A DNA stretch of 64,000 nucleotides from Arenibacter certesii DSM 19833 (GTDB lineage: Bacteria > Bacteroidota > Bacteroidia > Flavobacteriales > Flavobacteriaceae). The notes beneath the pieces are model-generated. The model worked only from the letters and a program-made list of their open reading frames with translations. It ran no database searches and was not told where the DNA came from. This document shows, piece by piece, positions 45,032 through 56,459 of this stretch; positions within the stretch are counted from its first letter, which is position 1, and each line of letters starts with the position of its first letter. The translations under genes and the position numbers were made by a program. The DNA lies in contig NZ_AUCB01000010.1 in assembly GCF_000429545.1 (NCBI RefSeq), positions 1 to 64,000 on the forward strand, in the 5' to 3' direction.

Positions 45032-46564
45032 ATGCAAAATAACGTCCTCATTTTAGATTTTGGTTCCCAGTATACACAACTCATTGCCAGAAGGGTTAGG
45101 GAGCTTAATATTTTCTGCGAAATTAAGCCATATAATCATTTACCCGAAGATGTATCGGTGTACAAAGCGGTAATCCTTTCCGGATCTCCATTTTCAATTC
45201 GCGCCGAAGATGCCCCGCATCCAGATCTCTCTCAGATAAAAGGCAAGAAACCACTTTTAGCAATTTGTTATGGCGCTCAATATTTGGCGCATTTCAATGG
45301 CGGTATGGTTTCTCCTTCTAGCACTCGGGAGTATGGCAGGGCCAAACTTTCATTCATAGATCATAAAGAACCTTTCTTTAATGGTATTTCCGAAGGAAGT
45401 CAGGTTTGGATGAGCCATAGCGATACAATAAAGGAATTGCCAACAGGATCTACGAAATTGGCGAGTACCCCAGATGTGGAGAACGCGGCTTATAAAATTA
45501 ATGGAGAAGATACATACGCAATCCAATTCCATCCAGAAGTGTATCATACTACGGACGGAAAGCAATTGTTGGAGAATTTTCTTGTAAATATTGCTGGATT
45601 GGCACAAACTTGGACACCCGATTCTTTTGTGGAAACAACGGTAGCCGAGCTTAAGGATAAAATTGGGAAGGAGAAGGTCATACTAGGGCTTTCTGGAGGA
45701 GTAGATTCTACCGTAGCTGCAGTGCTTTTGCATAAGGCAATAGGGAAAAATCTTCACTGTATCTTTGTCAATAACGGTTTGCTACGTAAAAATGAATTCC
45801 AAGCCGTACTGGATCAGTATCAAGGAATGGGATTAAATGTAAAAGGTGTGGACGCTTCGGCACGCTTTTTGGATAATCTGGAAGGGGAAAGCGACCCAGA
45901 AACGAAAAGAAAAACCATTGGAAGGGTGTTTATTGAAGTTTTTGACGATGAATCCCATAAAGTGGAAGATGCTAAATGGTTGGCGCAAGGGACAATTTAT
46001 CCGGATGTGATTGAATCTGTTTCAGCAACCGGTGGGCCGTCTGCAACAATAAAAAGCCACCATAATGTTGGTGGATTGCCAGACTATATGAAGTTGAAAG
46101 TTGTAGAGCCGTTGAGAATGTTATTTAAGGATGAGGTAAGAAGGGTAGGAGCTAGTTTAGGAATAGATAAGGAACTGTTGGGAAGACATCCTTTCCCAGG
46201 TCCAGGATTAGCTATCCGTATCCTAGGGGATATCACCCGAGAGAAAGTAGCAATCCTTCAGGAGGTTGATGCAATCTTTATCAGTGGTCTAAAAGAATGG
46301 GGCCTATATGATAAGGTTTGGCAGGCAGGAGCTATCCTTTTACCAGTAAATAGTGTAGGGGTAATGGGAGATGAGCGTACCTATGAAAAGTGCGTAGCAT
46401 TAAGAGCTGTTGAAAGTACAGACGGGATGACGGCTGATTGGGTAAACCTGCCCTATGAGTTTTTGCAAAAAACCTCCAACGATATTATTAATAAAGTAAG
46501 AGGTGTAAATAGAGTAGTGTACGATATTAGTTCTAAACCGCCAGCAACCATTGAGTGGGAGTAG
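45032..46564 (+). CDS. guaA: GMP synthase (glutamine-hydrolysing)
   Basis: Converts XMP to GMP using glutamine, 510 residues. Glutamine-amidotransferase part (~1-195): nucleophile Cys in [16 protein letters not shown], His-Glu in [12 protein letters not shown]-loop ATP pyrophosphatase: [18 protein letters not shown] near residue 220. The dimerisation domain ends with [17 protein letters not shown], typical GuaA C-terminus. ATG at 45032 ([20 protein letters not shown]) preferred over the TTG at 45026. It is followed after ~80 bases by the LysM gene on the same strand. Confidence 0.98.
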   Translation: MQNNVLILDFGSQYTQLIARRVRELNIFCEIKPYNHLPEDVSVYKAVILSGSPFSIRAEDAPHPDLSQIKGKKPLLAICYGAQYLAHFNGGMVSPSSTREYGRAKLSFIDHKEPFFNGISEGSQVWMSHSDTIKELPTGSTKLASTPDVENAAYKINGEDTYAIQFHPEVYHTTDGKQLLENFLVNIAGLAQTWTPDSFVETTVAELKDKIGKEKVILGLSGGVDSTVAAVLLHKAIGKNLHCIFVNNGLLRKNEFQAVLDQYQGMGLNVKGVDASARFLDNLEGESDPETKRKTIGRVFIEVFDDESHKVEDAKWLAQGTIYPDVIESVSATGGPSATIKSHHNVGGLPDYMKLKVVEPLRMLFKDEVRRVGASLGIDKELLGRHPFPGPGLAIRILGDITREKVAILQEVDAIFISGLKEWGLYDKVWQAGAILLPVNSVGVMGDERTYEKCVALRAVESTDGMTADWVNLPYEFLQKTSNDIINKVRGVNRVVYDISSKPPATIEWE

Positions 46565-46647
46565 AAGACTATATAGAGGAATAAAATTATTCTAAATACG
46601 TTAAAAGAGTAATCTTAAGTTGAGTTTAATTTAATAAATCCAGGATA

Positions 46648-48822
46648 GTGAAATTAAATAAAAAAGCAATATTGACCACGTTTCTCATGCTATTCATTGG
46701 GGTATGTGCCGTTGCCCAAAAATTCACAACTCATTCCGTTAAGGAAGGGGAGACATTGGAAGGTATTGCAAAACAATACAAGGTTTCTGAACTTGGAATT
46801 TTAAATTATAATAAGGAAGTTAAGAAAGGTCAAGCTATAAAAGCTAACACCATCCTTGTTATTCCCTTGGTTGGTGATGCCAATAAATCGGAAGTAAAAC
46901 AGAAAACAGAGGTGGGCGTAAATGCCCTACTGGATAAGCTACAAGGGAGCGAATCGGAAGTTGGTAAGGTGGAACCTGTTGGGTTTATATCTCATAGAAC
47001 AAGGAGAAAGGAAACCTTATACGGGATAGCCAAAAGATACGATGTTACAGAAGATGACATAAAGCGGTTCAATAGAGAGCTGTATTCTGTTCAGCTGAAA
47101 AGAGGTATGACCTTAAAGATTCCCAAATACAGAAAAGTAAAGGAAGCTGAAAATGTTCATGAAGAAGGGAATTATGAGGTGTATAAAGTTCAGCCCAAAG
47201 AAACTAGATGGAGTATTGCACATAAATTTGGAATTACGCTAGATAGCCTATTGGTTTTAAACCCCGACTTGTCTAAAACTACAGATCATTTGGCAAATGG
47301 ACAGGAGCTGTTGGTTCCTAAGTTAGTAAAAGGAGAGATTAAGAATCAAAAAACTCAATTGTATACTTCATATACTGTTCCTCCAAAACAGACTTTTTAT
47401 AGTTTGGAGAAGAAATTTGGATTAAGTTCGGAAGAGCTTATCAAATTGAACCCGGAAATTAAAGAGCGTGGTGGATTAAAAGAGGGAATGGTACTTCAAA
47501 TTCCTGTAAAAACAGCCAATTCGGGAGTGGTTAATACCGAGAATTTTAACTTTTACGAAGTTAAACCTAAGCAAACCGAATTTTCACTTACCCGTAAATT
47601 GGGAATTACTTACAGGGAGCTGCTAGATTTAAACCCAGATTTAAAAGATGGTTTAAAAGCGGGAATGGTATTGAAACTTCCAAAAAATCAGACTGGAAAT
47701 TTTGATGTGAAGAATGCCCTTATTCTAGATAAAATCAATTTAATAGATAGTATCAATCCACTGTTTAAACCTAAACTTTTATTCCTATTGCCATTTAGGT
47801 TCGATAGGTTGAACCTAAATGAAACGGAATCGGTAACCAATGCTATTAAAAAAAGAAAGGACGTAAGATATAGTCTTGGTTTGTATTCTGGAGCGCTGAT
47901 GGCAATAGATTCGGTAGCTAAATTAGGAATATCTGTAGACGTAAAGACCTATGATACGGAATTGAGCATGGACCGCACGAGAACTATTCTGCAACAAGAA
48001 AATCTAAATGGGGTTTCTGCTATTTTTGGTCCATTAGAACCTGTTTCCCTTAAAGAAGTAGCATTGCAAGCAGCTAATTATAACATTCCAGTAATTGCGC
48101 CTTTAACTGAAGGGAGCGATTTAAGTTTGAGTAATGTGTTTTTTGCCATGCCCTCTAAAAAAGTAATGAGAGACCGATTGTTGACCTATGTTTCCGATAT
48201 TAGGACTGATCAAAAAATTATCGTCATTGCAGATTCAAAGAATAAGTCCACAGAAGCAGTATTATTAAAGCAATTTCCAGGTGCTAGTACGGTAACTTTA
48301 AAGGAGGACAGAACCTTGGATATAAATAAAATTTCTGCTTTATTGTCGCAGACATCAGATAACTATATATTCTTGGAAACAGACCAGGCCACTGTGGTTC
48401 ATCATGCGGCATCCTTGCTCAATTCCTTGGTAAGTAACAAGAAAAACATTAAACTGTTAACAACGGATAAAAATGCTGCCTTTGATAATGAGGTGGTCTC
48501 TTATTCCCATATGTCTAACCTTAGATTCACCTATCCTTCGGCTTCGCGAAGAGTTAGTAGTAATTCCTTTACTAAGGCTTATAGCGCTAGGTTTGGAGCA
48601 GAGCCCGATGAGTATGCGATAAGAGGTTTTGATATTGCCTATGACCTGCTATTGAAAATTGCTTATAAAAATAATCTGATAGATGCTTCCAAGTTAATTG
48701 GGGGTACAGAATATATTGGCAACAAATTTAATTACACTAAGAACTTTACTTCTGGTTATTTTAATGATGCTGTCTATATATTAGAGTTCCAAAATATGGA
48801 AGTGGTAGAATTAAAAGAATAA
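46648..48822 (+). CDS. LysM-repeat protein with periplasmic-binding-protein-like domain
   Basis: A 724-residue exported protein. GTG start, signal peptide KAILTLTFLMLFIGVCAVAQ-like (residues 6-24, as read here). Five LysM repeats lie at about residues 28-75, 112-160, 175-225, 240-290 and 300-350 (examples: SVKEGETLEGIAKQYKVSEL, RRKETLYGIAKRYDVT, PKETRWSIAHKFGI), which bind peptidoglycan or chitin glycan. The C-terminal ~340 residues form a type I periplasmic-binding-protein-like fold (SLGLYSGALMAIDSVAKLGI, IFGPLEPVSLKEVALQAANY, VIAPLTEGSD). Likely a cell-wall-anchored sensor or lytic-enzyme regulator; function unproven. OsmC and DUF922 genes follow in the same direction. Confidence 0.88.
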   Translation: MKLNKKAILTTFLMLFIGVCAVAQKFTTHSVKEGETLEGIAKQYKVSELGILNYNKEVKKGQAIKANTILVIPLVGDANKSEVKQKTEVGVNALLDKLQGSESEVGKVEPVGFISHRTRRKETLYGIAKRYDVTEDDIKRFNRELYSVQLKRGMTLKIPKYRKVKEAENVHEEGNYEVYKVQPKETRWSIAHKFGITLDSLLVLNPDLSKTTDHLANGQELLVPKLVKGEIKNQKTQLYTSYTVPPKQTFYSLEKKFGLSSEELIKLNPEIKERGGLKEGMVLQIPVKTANSGVVNTENFNFYEVKPKQTEFSLTRKLGITYRELLDLNPDLKDGLKAGMVLKLPKNQTGNFDVKNALILDKINLIDSINPLFKPKLLFLLPFRFDRLNLNETESVTNAIKKRKDVRYSLGLYSGALMAIDSVAKLGISVDVKTYDTELSMDRTRTILQQENLNGVSAIFGPLEPVSLKEVALQAANYNIPVIAPLTEGSDLSLSNVFFAMPSKKVMRDRLLTYVSDIRTDQKIIVIADSKNKSTEAVLLKQFPGASTVTLKEDRTLDINKISALLSQTSDNYIFLETDQATVVHHAASLLNSLVSNKKNIKLLTTDKNAAFDNEVVSYSHMSNLRFTYPSASRRVSSNSFTKAYSARFGAEPDEYAIRGFDIAYDLLLKIAYKNNLIDASKLIGGTEYIGNKFNYTKNFTSGYFNDAVYILEFQNMEVVELKE

Positions 48823-48829
48823 TATAACA

Positions 48830-49234
48830 ATGACTTCAAAAGTAACCTATTTAGGAGATCTAAGAACTAGTTGTGAGCATTTGCTCTCAGGAAATAGTTT
48901 TGTTACCGATGCCCCTTTGGACAACCATGGGTTGGGGCAGGCCTTCTCACCAACAGATACTATTGCCACAGGTTTGGCAAGTTGTATGTTTTCTGTAATG
49001 GGAATAAAAGCAAGAAGTTTGGACGTAAATCTCGTGGAGTCTACGGCAGAGGTTACCAAGTTTATGGAGGCCGATCCTAGACGTATAGTAAGAATAGATG
49101 TTAATTTTAAACTACCTAAAGCTATTTCTGATAAGAACAGAAAAATCTTAGAGAATACCGCAAGAACCTGTCCTGTTCACTATAGTCTTCATCCTGATAT
49201 TGTTAGGAATATATCGTTCCATTGGGAGCTATAA
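48830..49234 (+). CDS. OsmC family peroxiredoxin-like protein
   Basis: A 134-residue OsmC/Ohr-type protein that reduces organic hydroperoxides with a pair of cysteines. The peroxidatic Cys is in DTIATGLASCMFSVMGIKAR (about residue 52) and the resolving Cys in NTARTCPVHYSLHPDI (about residue 115), with family spacing. Starts 7 bases after the LysM gene, so translation is probably coupled; its stop overlaps the DUF922-like gene. Confidence 0.9.
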   Translation: MTSKVTYLGDLRTSCEHLLSGNSFVTDAPLDNHGLGQAFSPTDTIATGLASCMFSVMGIKARSLDVNLVESTAEVTKFMEADPRRIVRIDVNFKLPKAISDKNRKILENTARTCPVHYSLHPDIVRNISFHWEL

Positions 49235-49755
49235 AGGTCTGTATTACTTTTATCTTTTTACTTATAGTGCAGTTAGGGCTTGCGCAGCAGAAGGATGACG
49301 TGCTTTGGCAGCGAGAAAATAGATTGGAATGGTCCGATTTTAAAGGAAAGCCTTCCCGCACATCCAATGCCTCAGCAGTTACTGCCAGTGGAATAGCATA
49401 TAGCTTTTCTACTTTCCGAAAGAATGACAAAATAGAAATCGATTTTCAGGTCACTAGCTACTTCTATCCTCAAAATTCGTGGGTTAGGAATACTATTACA
49501 GATACTTTGATCCTAAATCATGAGCAACTGCACTTTGATATAACCGAAATCTATACTCGTAAGTTACGCCGTGAATTTGCTGAGGCCACTTTTAGTGATA
49601 ATGTTAAAGCTGAGGTGAAAGCAATCTATGAGCAAATCATAAAAGAGCTAAACGACTTTCAAAATCTTTACGATAAAGAAACCAATTTCTCTCGCAATTA
49701 TGAAAAGCAATTGGAATGGAATAAACAGGTGAGCATGGCATTGGAACAACACTAG
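49222..49755 (+). CDS. DUF922-like exported protein with HExxH motif
   Basis: A 177-residue protein with signal peptide (KVCITFIFLLIVQLGLA) if translated from the TTG at 49222; no in-frame ATG lies in the leader region, so a TTG start overlapping OsmC by 13 bases is the best reading. The mature part has LEWSDFKGKPS, then ILNHEQLHFDITEIY (His100, Glu101, His104, Asp106), the zinc-type motif of DUF922/putative metallopeptidase families. Not shown to be a peptidase. Third gene after LysM and OsmC. Confidence 0.8.
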   Translation: MGAIKVCITFIFLLIVQLGLAQQKDDVLWQRENRLEWSDFKGKPSRTSNASAVTASGIAYSFSTFRKNDKIEIDFQVTSYFYPQNSWVRNTITDTLILNHEQLHFDITEIYTRKLRREFAEATFSDNVKAEVKAIYEQIIKELNDFQNLYDKETNFSRNYEKQLEWNKQVSMALEQH

Positions 49756-49812
49756 CCTGTTGAAAGATGAATTTTAAGATTACCTAAGTTTAAAAATTTT
49801 ATTATTCACTAA

Positions 49813-50682
49813 TTATACGTCACAAATAGTTACGCCTTCTTTAAGAGCAGCAATCTTATCTTCCCATGTAGGAATAAATTCCTGAGCTACATATCCTGTA
49901 TATCCTGTTTCTAAAATACTTTTCATAATTGCAGGATAATATAGTTCCTGAGTTTCATTTATTTCATTTCTCCCTGGATTTCCTCCAGTGTGGTAATGGC
50001 GAAAAAAAGGATGGTATTTCTTAATAGTTCTAATCACATCCCCTTCCATTATTTGCATATGGTAAATATCATATAGCAATTTAAAATTTTCGGAATCGAA
50101 TGCCTTACACAGCGCTACACCCCATTCCGAGTTGTCGCACATGTAATCCTCGTGGTCCACTTTTGAGTTTAAAAGTTCCATTTGGATAAGTACATCGTGT
50201 TTGGCAGCCAAAGGCAGAATCTGTTTTAGGCCCTCCACACAGTTTTTTAGACCCACTTCGTTATCCATGCCCCTCCTGTTACCGCTAAAACAGATAAGAT
50301 TGGTGTAACCGGCTTCAGCAACCTTGGGAATCATTTCAGTATAATTTTTAATTAAGGTTCTATGGTATTTAGGTTCGTTCCAACCTTCGGTAAGACTAAT
50401 CTCAGCCCCGTTGCACATAGACGAATGTATATTGTATTTTTTTAGTAAAGGCCAATCTTTTGGTCCAATTAGGTCTATTGCCTTTACCCCTAAGCTTTTT
50501 AATGATTGTAAAAAATCTTCTAGGGGGATTTTACCATAACACCAATAGCAAACGCTGTGATTAATATTGTTCTTAAGTTTATTAGAACCATGTATATTAG
50601 ACTTCATGGCGCTTCCACTACTGTATGTTAGCATTCCTACAGATGCCACTGTTGAGGTGCCTATAAATGTTCTTCGTTTCAT
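49813..50682 (-). CDS. TIM-barrel sugar isomerase/hydroxypyruvate isomerase-like, exported
   Basis: A 289-residue xylose-isomerase-like TIM-barrel protein. Leader MKRRTFIGTSTVASVGMLTY has the RRTFIG form of a Tat signal. Domain: HSVCYWCYGKIPLEDFLQSL, IDLIGPKDWPLL, EMELLNSKVDHEDYMCD-type metal-site Glu (QMELLNSKVDHEDYM), YDIYHMQIMEGDVIR and the final QEFIPTW. These metal-site residues match hydroxypyruvate isomerase family members. Being periplasmic, it may act on keto-sugars with the DUF1080 and Gfo/Idh/MocA proteins; that link is inference. Transcribed alone. Confidence 0.85.
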   Translation of the reverse strand: MKRRTFIGTSTVASVGMLTYSSGSAMKSNIHGSNKLKNNINHSVCYWCYGKIPLEDFLQSLKSLGVKAIDLIGPKDWPLLKKYNIHSSMCNGAEISLTEGWNEPKYHRTLIKNYTEMIPKVAEAGYTNLICFSGNRRGMDNEVGLKNCVEGLKQILPLAAKHDVLIQMELLNSKVDHEDYMCDNSEWGVALCKAFDSENFKLLYDIYHMQIMEGDVIRTIKKYHPFFRHYHTGGNPGRNEINETQELYYPAIMKSILETGYTGYVAQEFIPTWEDKIAALKEGVTICDV

Positions 50683-50979
50683 TTTAATTGGCTTTTTAAA
50701 TTTGTGAGGAGTCCTTGGCTCTTTTCTTTAAAGTTCTAAAATTCTCTAATGGTTGAATTGTTTTGATGTTAATTTTCAGCGCGATCAATGCTATGCTTAC
50801 GCGTTAATATTTACCTATAGGAAAAGTTGGTCTATGTATAAATATAGTTGAATTGAATTTAATAGCTTAAAGTAATCTAATTACTCTCTATTATCTTCAT
50901 AAAAAATAATGGACTTTCATTTATATCAAAGAATTGGTAGGCCCATGCGAAGTTGGTATCTTTGGGTATAATATAAGTT
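50683..50979. other. Intergenic region upstream of the DUF3820 gene
   Basis: About 300 bases separating divergent genes. A full -33/-7 promoter for the DUF3820 gene is at 50934-50964; otherwise no coding or structural signal. Confidence 0.5.
50934..50964 (+). promoter_or_regulatory. Bacteroidota-type promoter of the DUF3820 gene
   Basis: TTG (50934-50936), 20-base spacer, then TATCTTTG (50957-50964). The ATG at 50980 follows 15 bases later. Both elements and spacing fit the consensus. Confidence 0.55.
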
Positions 50980-51216
50980 ATGAATGTAGTCCCAGATAAA
51001 AGACATTTGATCGAATTGGCGCATTATCGGATGCCTTTTGGAAAATTTAAAGGGAGGTATTTAGTAGACCTTCCCGAACCTTATTTAATATGGTTTCAAC
51101 AGAGTGGATTTCCCACAGGAAAGTTGGGAGATTTGCTCAAATCAATGCTAGAGATTAAAATAAATGGACTGGAGGGGCTAATTCGTAAAATTCAAAAAGA
51201 TTTTCCACGGTATTAA
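50980..51216 (+). CDS. DUF3820 family small protein
   Basis: A 78-residue soluble protein. The block MPFGKFKGRYLVDLPEPYLI followed by WFQQSGFPTGKLGDLL is the DUF3820 signature, a putative nucleic-acid-related small domain (the family is sometimes called quorum-sensing-like or exonuclease-associated, but function is unknown). It has its own promoter and precedes pyrG by 60 bases, with pyrG having its own -7 box. Confidence 0.88.
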   Translation: MNVVPDKRHLIELAHYRMPFGKFKGRYLVDLPEPYLIWFQQSGFPTGKLGDLLKSMLEIKINGLEGLIRKIQKDFPRY

Positions 51217-51239
51217 CTATAAATTGTGATTGCAATTTG

Positions 51240-51247
51240 TATTTTTG
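51240..51247 (+). promoter_or_regulatory. pyrG: Possible -7 box of pyrG
   Basis: TATTTTTG fits TAnnTTTG, 29 bases before the pyrG ATG. No clear -33 TTG at 19-20 bases. Confidence 0.45.
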
Positions 51248-51270
51248 CTCGCGTTAAGAATTCAACCTAA

Positions 51271-52899
<1,629 letters not shown>

Positions 52900-52951
52900 C
52901 AGTAAAAAGAATTAGATAATGTCGCTCTAGTATATTAAGTGCTAATGGACA

Positions 52952-52959
52952 TATATTTG
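52952..52959 (+). promoter_or_regulatory. yidC: Possible -7 box of yidC
   Basis: TATATTTG fits TAnnTTTG, 75 bases before the yidC ATG, allowing transcription separate from pyrG. Confidence 0.4.
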
Positions 52960-53034
52960 CAAATTGAAAAACTTGTGTCCAATTCGGGAATAATTTTCTG
53001 AATAGTCAAAAGATCAAGTAAAATTATACGTTAG

Positions 53035-54891
53035 ATGGAAGAGAATAAATTGGATATTAATACCATAATTGGCTTTGTGCTGATTTTTGGAATCCTTGTT
53101 TTTATGTTTTGGCAAAACCAACCGACCCCAGAAGAGTTGGCAGCGAAAAAAGCCGAACAAGAGCAGGTGGAGGCGACCAAAGCGGTACAATCCGAAGCAA
53201 GTGAACCCGTTGCTACTGCACCAATTCCTGTAGATGCAAATGACTCAATCGCTGTTGCAAATTATAAAAATGCAATGGGGTCGTTTGGTTATACCTCACC
53301 TAAGGAAGGGACAACTATCTTGGAAAACGATCTTCTTTATTTAGAAATTAGTAACAAAGGGGGGCAGATTGTAGAAGCCACCATGAAGGATTTTGTTACT
53401 TACGATTCTATTCCTGTTTATCTAGTAAAAGATAATAATGCAAGTTTTGGTTTAGTTTTTTCCACTTCGGATAATAGGGTATTACATTCCAAAGATTTGT
53501 ATTTTGAACCTACGCTAACTAGCTCTGGAGATACTCAAGTGCTTTCCATGAAAGCCAAAGTTTCGGCAGATAAGTATTTGGAGTATCGATATGAAATGAA
53601 ACCAGATGAGTATTTGGTTGGTTTTCAATTGCGCTCACAAGGATTAAACGGGGTAATAAATAACAGTGGCCCTATTAATTTAGATTGGAAATTAAAAGGT
53701 ATACGACACTCTAAAAGTGTGCAGTATGAAAATAGATATACCAGGCTTACCTATAATCATAAAGGAGGTAAAATTAGTAAGCTCTCAGAAGGAAGTACTG
53801 AGGAAGAGTTGGAAAGTGATGTAAAGTGGTTGTCGTATAGGCAACATTTCTTTAGTTCCATATTAACCAATTCTGATAATTTTGAGTCGGCCAAATTAAG
53901 TTCAGTTAATTTGGTGGAAGAAGAAAGTCGCACCCAAGGTTTTACGAAAGAATTTGCGGCAGAAATACCATTGAAATTGGAAGGTGGAGAGCTAGCTTAT
54001 AATCTTAATTGGTACTACGGGCCTACTGATGTAAAGGTATTGGCACAATATAAAGAATTAGGTCTGGATGATTCTATTCCCTTCGGATGGGGAATTTTTG
54101 GTTGGATCAACAGATACATGTTTACACCGATCTATACTTTTTTAAGCTCATTCATCCCTTTTGGAATCGCTATTGTGGTTATGACCATTTTAGTGCGTTT
54201 GGTAATGTCTCCTGTAACGTATAAGTCTTATTTATCACAGGCTAAGATGAAGGTTTTAAAACCAGAAATTACCGAACTAAATGAGAAGTACAAGGACAAT
54301 GCTATGAAAAAGCAACAAGAAACTATGAAGCTTTATAACAAAGCTGGGGTGAGTCCTATGAGTGGTTGTATACCGGCATTGTTGCAAATGCCTATTTTCT
54401 ATGCATTGTTTATGTTCTTCCCTACTTCCTTTGCCATGAGGCAAAAGTCGTTCCTATGGGCAGATGACCTTTCATCTTATGATGCAATTGCACATTTACC
54501 TTTTAGTATTCCATTCTATGGGGATCATGTAAGTTTGTTTCCAATTTTGGCCTCCGTTGCCATCTTCTTTTATATGATGATGACTACTGGACAAAATATG
54601 CAGACGCAACCAGGAATGCCTAATATGAAGTTCATTCTTTATTTATCGCCGCTAATGATGTTGTTTTTCTTTAACAACTATGCGAGTGGATTGAGTTTGT
54701 ACTATTTTGTATCTAACCTAATTACTATTTTTATAATGTTGGCCATTAAGAACTTTATCCTAGATGAGGATAAGATTCACGCTCAAATTCAAGAGAACAA
54801 AAAGAAACCTAAAAAGGAAAATAAGTTCCAAAGAAAGATGAGGGAAATGATGGAACAGGCAGAAGAACAAAAGAAGTTAGGGAAGAAGTAA
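53035..54891 (+). CDS. yidC: Membrane protein insertase YidC
   Basis: Insertase that helps fold and insert inner-membrane proteins, with or without SecYEG. 618 residues: N-terminal TM (~11-28, IIGFVLIFGILVFMFWQNQP), large periplasmic P1 domain (~75-350), and the conserved C-terminal core of five TMs (~365-590) with PFGIAIVVMTILVRLVMSPV (substrate groove Arg), MSGCIPALLQMPIFYALFMF and SGLSLYYFVSNLITIFIM. A Lys/Glu-rich tail follows. Ends in a terminator. Confidence 0.97.
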   Translation: MEENKLDINTIIGFVLIFGILVFMFWQNQPTPEELAAKKAEQEQVEATKAVQSEASEPVATAPIPVDANDSIAVANYKNAMGSFGYTSPKEGTTILENDLLYLEISNKGGQIVEATMKDFVTYDSIPVYLVKDNNASFGLVFSTSDNRVLHSKDLYFEPTLTSSGDTQVLSMKAKVSADKYLEYRYEMKPDEYLVGFQLRSQGLNGVINNSGPINLDWKLKGIRHSKSVQYENRYTRLTYNHKGGKISKLSEGSTEEELESDVKWLSYRQHFFSSILTNSDNFESAKLSSVNLVEEESRTQGFTKEFAAEIPLKLEGGELAYNLNWYYGPTDVKVLAQYKELGLDDSIPFGWGIFGWINRYMFTPIYTFLSSFIPFGIAIVVMTILVRLVMSPVTYKSYLSQAKMKVLKPEITELNEKYKDNAMKKQQETMKLYNKAGVSPMSGCIPALLQMPIFYALFMFFPTSFAMRQKSFLWADDLSSYDAIAHLPFSIPFYGDHVSLFPILASVAIFFYMMMTTGQNMQTQPGMPNMKFILYLSPLMMLFFFNNYASGLSLYYFVSNLITIFIMLAIKNFILDEDKIHAQIQENKKKPKKENKFQRKMREMMEQAEEQKKLGKK

Positions 54892-54912
54892 TCCCCTATA
54901 CCCTTAAAAAGT

Positions 54913-54957
54913 AAAAGCTCCCATTATCCAATTTTATGTTGGGTTTTGGGAGCTTTT
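54913..54957 (+). terminator. Rho-independent terminator of yidC
   Basis: AAAAGCTCCCA (54913-54923) pairs with TGGGAGCTTTT (54947-54957), a 23-base AT-rich loop between. T-rich continuation on the plus strand, 20 bases after the stop codon. Confidence 0.75.
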
Positions 54958-55128
54958 TGGTTTAGTTTGGTAACATTTGGGACTGTAAAGATTCACATTA
55001 TGTTCAGTTCTACAAACTAATAGTTGTAAAGGGATTCTTTTTGTATGTTAACTAAGGTGCTTTTGATGTTTATCTAATTTTGGGAAATCATTAGAATTAT
55101 ATTTTAAGGCAACCAATTGTCAATTTTG

Positions 55129-55136
55129 TATTTTTG
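55129..55136 (+). promoter_or_regulatory. mnmA: Possible -7 box of mnmA
   Basis: TATTTTTG fits TAnnTTTG, 17 bases before the ATG at 55154. No clear -33 TTG. Confidence 0.45.
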
Positions 55137-55153
55137 CATATTAATTAAAGGTG

Positions 55154-56344
55154 ATGAAAAAGGTAGTAGTAGGACTTTCAGGAGGGGTAGATTCCAGCGT
55201 AACCGCATATCTCTTAAAAGAGCAGGGATATGAGGTGATTGGGCTTTTTATGAAAAATTGGCACGACGATTCTGTTACGATTTCGAAGGAATGTCCTTGG
55301 TTAGAAGACAGTAACGATGCGCTTATTGTAGCTGAAAAATTGGGAATCCCTTTTCAAACTGTCGATTTGAGTGCCCAATATAAGGAGCGTATTGTAGATT
55401 ATATGTTCCGGGAGTACGAAATGGGGAGAACACCAAATCCCGATGTACTGTGCAATAGGGAAATAAAATTTGACGTTTTTATGAAAATTGCCCTGCAACT
55501 GGGTGCCGACTATGTTGCTACGGGTCATTATTGTAGAAAAGGGACTATAATTAATGAAGATGGTTCAGAAACCTATCAGTTATTGGCCGGTGCCGATGCT
55601 AATAAGGACCAATCGTATTTTCTATGTCAACTTTCTCAAGAACAGCTTGCAAAAACCCTGTTTCCAATAGGAGCGTTACAAAAATCTGAAGTAAGACAGA
55701 TTGCTGCAGAAAACGAGCTGATTACCGCCGATAAAAAAGATTCGCAAGGACTTTGTTTTATTGGGAAGGTAAGATTGCCTGAATTTTTACAACAAAAATT
55801 AAGTCCTAAAAAAGGAGTTATTGTAGAGGTACCTTCGGAATTGCCACAACTTCATAACGAAACGCCTGAATTTAATTCCAAACAGGAAGAGCTATCCTTT
55901 TATGCTCAAAAACCAGTTTATCAGGTAACAGATGGTAAGGTAGTGGGCGAGCACCAAGGAGCACATTATTTTACTAAAGGCCAGCGAAAAGGGCTAGATG
56001 TTGGTGGAACCAAGGAGCCTTTGTTTGTCATTGAAACCGATGTTGAGGAGAATGTAATTTATACCGGGCAAGGCAAGAGGCACCCTGGACTTTTTAGAAA
56101 AACGCTTTTTGTAAATCTAGAAGAACTTCATTGGGTGCGCACAGATTTGGCTTTGGAAGTGGACCAATCCATGGAGGTTATGGCTAGGATACGTTATCGT
56201 CAACCTTTACAGAAAGCTACGCTATACAGAATTGATGCTGGTCTATACGTAGATTTTGAGGAAAAACAATCCGCTATGACAGAGGGACAGTTCGTAGCTT
56301 GGTATATTGGTGAAGAATTAGTAGGTTCGGGAGTAATATCTTAA
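55154..56344 (+). CDS. mnmA: tRNA-specific 2-thiouridylase
   Basis: Introduces 2-thio at the wobble uridine of tRNA Lys, Glu and Gln. 396 residues from the ATG at 55154 ([20 protein letters not shown], an ATP PP-loop); a GTG one codon upstream is possible. The catalytic cysteines are in [17 protein letters not shown] and [17 protein letters not shown]. The C-terminal beta-barrel tRNA domain ends normally ([17 protein letters not shown]). Has its own -7 box after the yidC terminator. Confidence 0.97.
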   Translation: MKKVVVGLSGGVDSSVTAYLLKEQGYEVIGLFMKNWHDDSVTISKECPWLEDSNDALIVAEKLGIPFQTVDLSAQYKERIVDYMFREYEMGRTPNPDVLCNREIKFDVFMKIALQLGADYVATGHYCRKGTIINEDGSETYQLLAGADANKDQSYFLCQLSQEQLAKTLFPIGALQKSEVRQIAAENELITADKKDSQGLCFIGKVRLPEFLQQKLSPKKGVIVEVPSELPQLHNETPEFNSKQEELSFYAQKPVYQVTDGKVVGEHQGAHYFTKGQRKGLDVGGTKEPLFVIETDVEENVIYTGQGKRHPGLFRKTLFVNLEELHWVRTDLALEVDQSMEVMARIRYRQPLQKATLYRIDAGLYVDFEEKQSAMTEGQFVAWYIGEELVGSGVIS

Positions 56345-56459
56345 TTGTCCATAACTCCTTCATTTATTGAGAAGGTTGTTGGGTGATTTTTTATTGAGCT
56401 TTTACGATATCAAATGGATTTAATCCACTAAGTTATTCATTCCAAAATTCGGGCAATTA

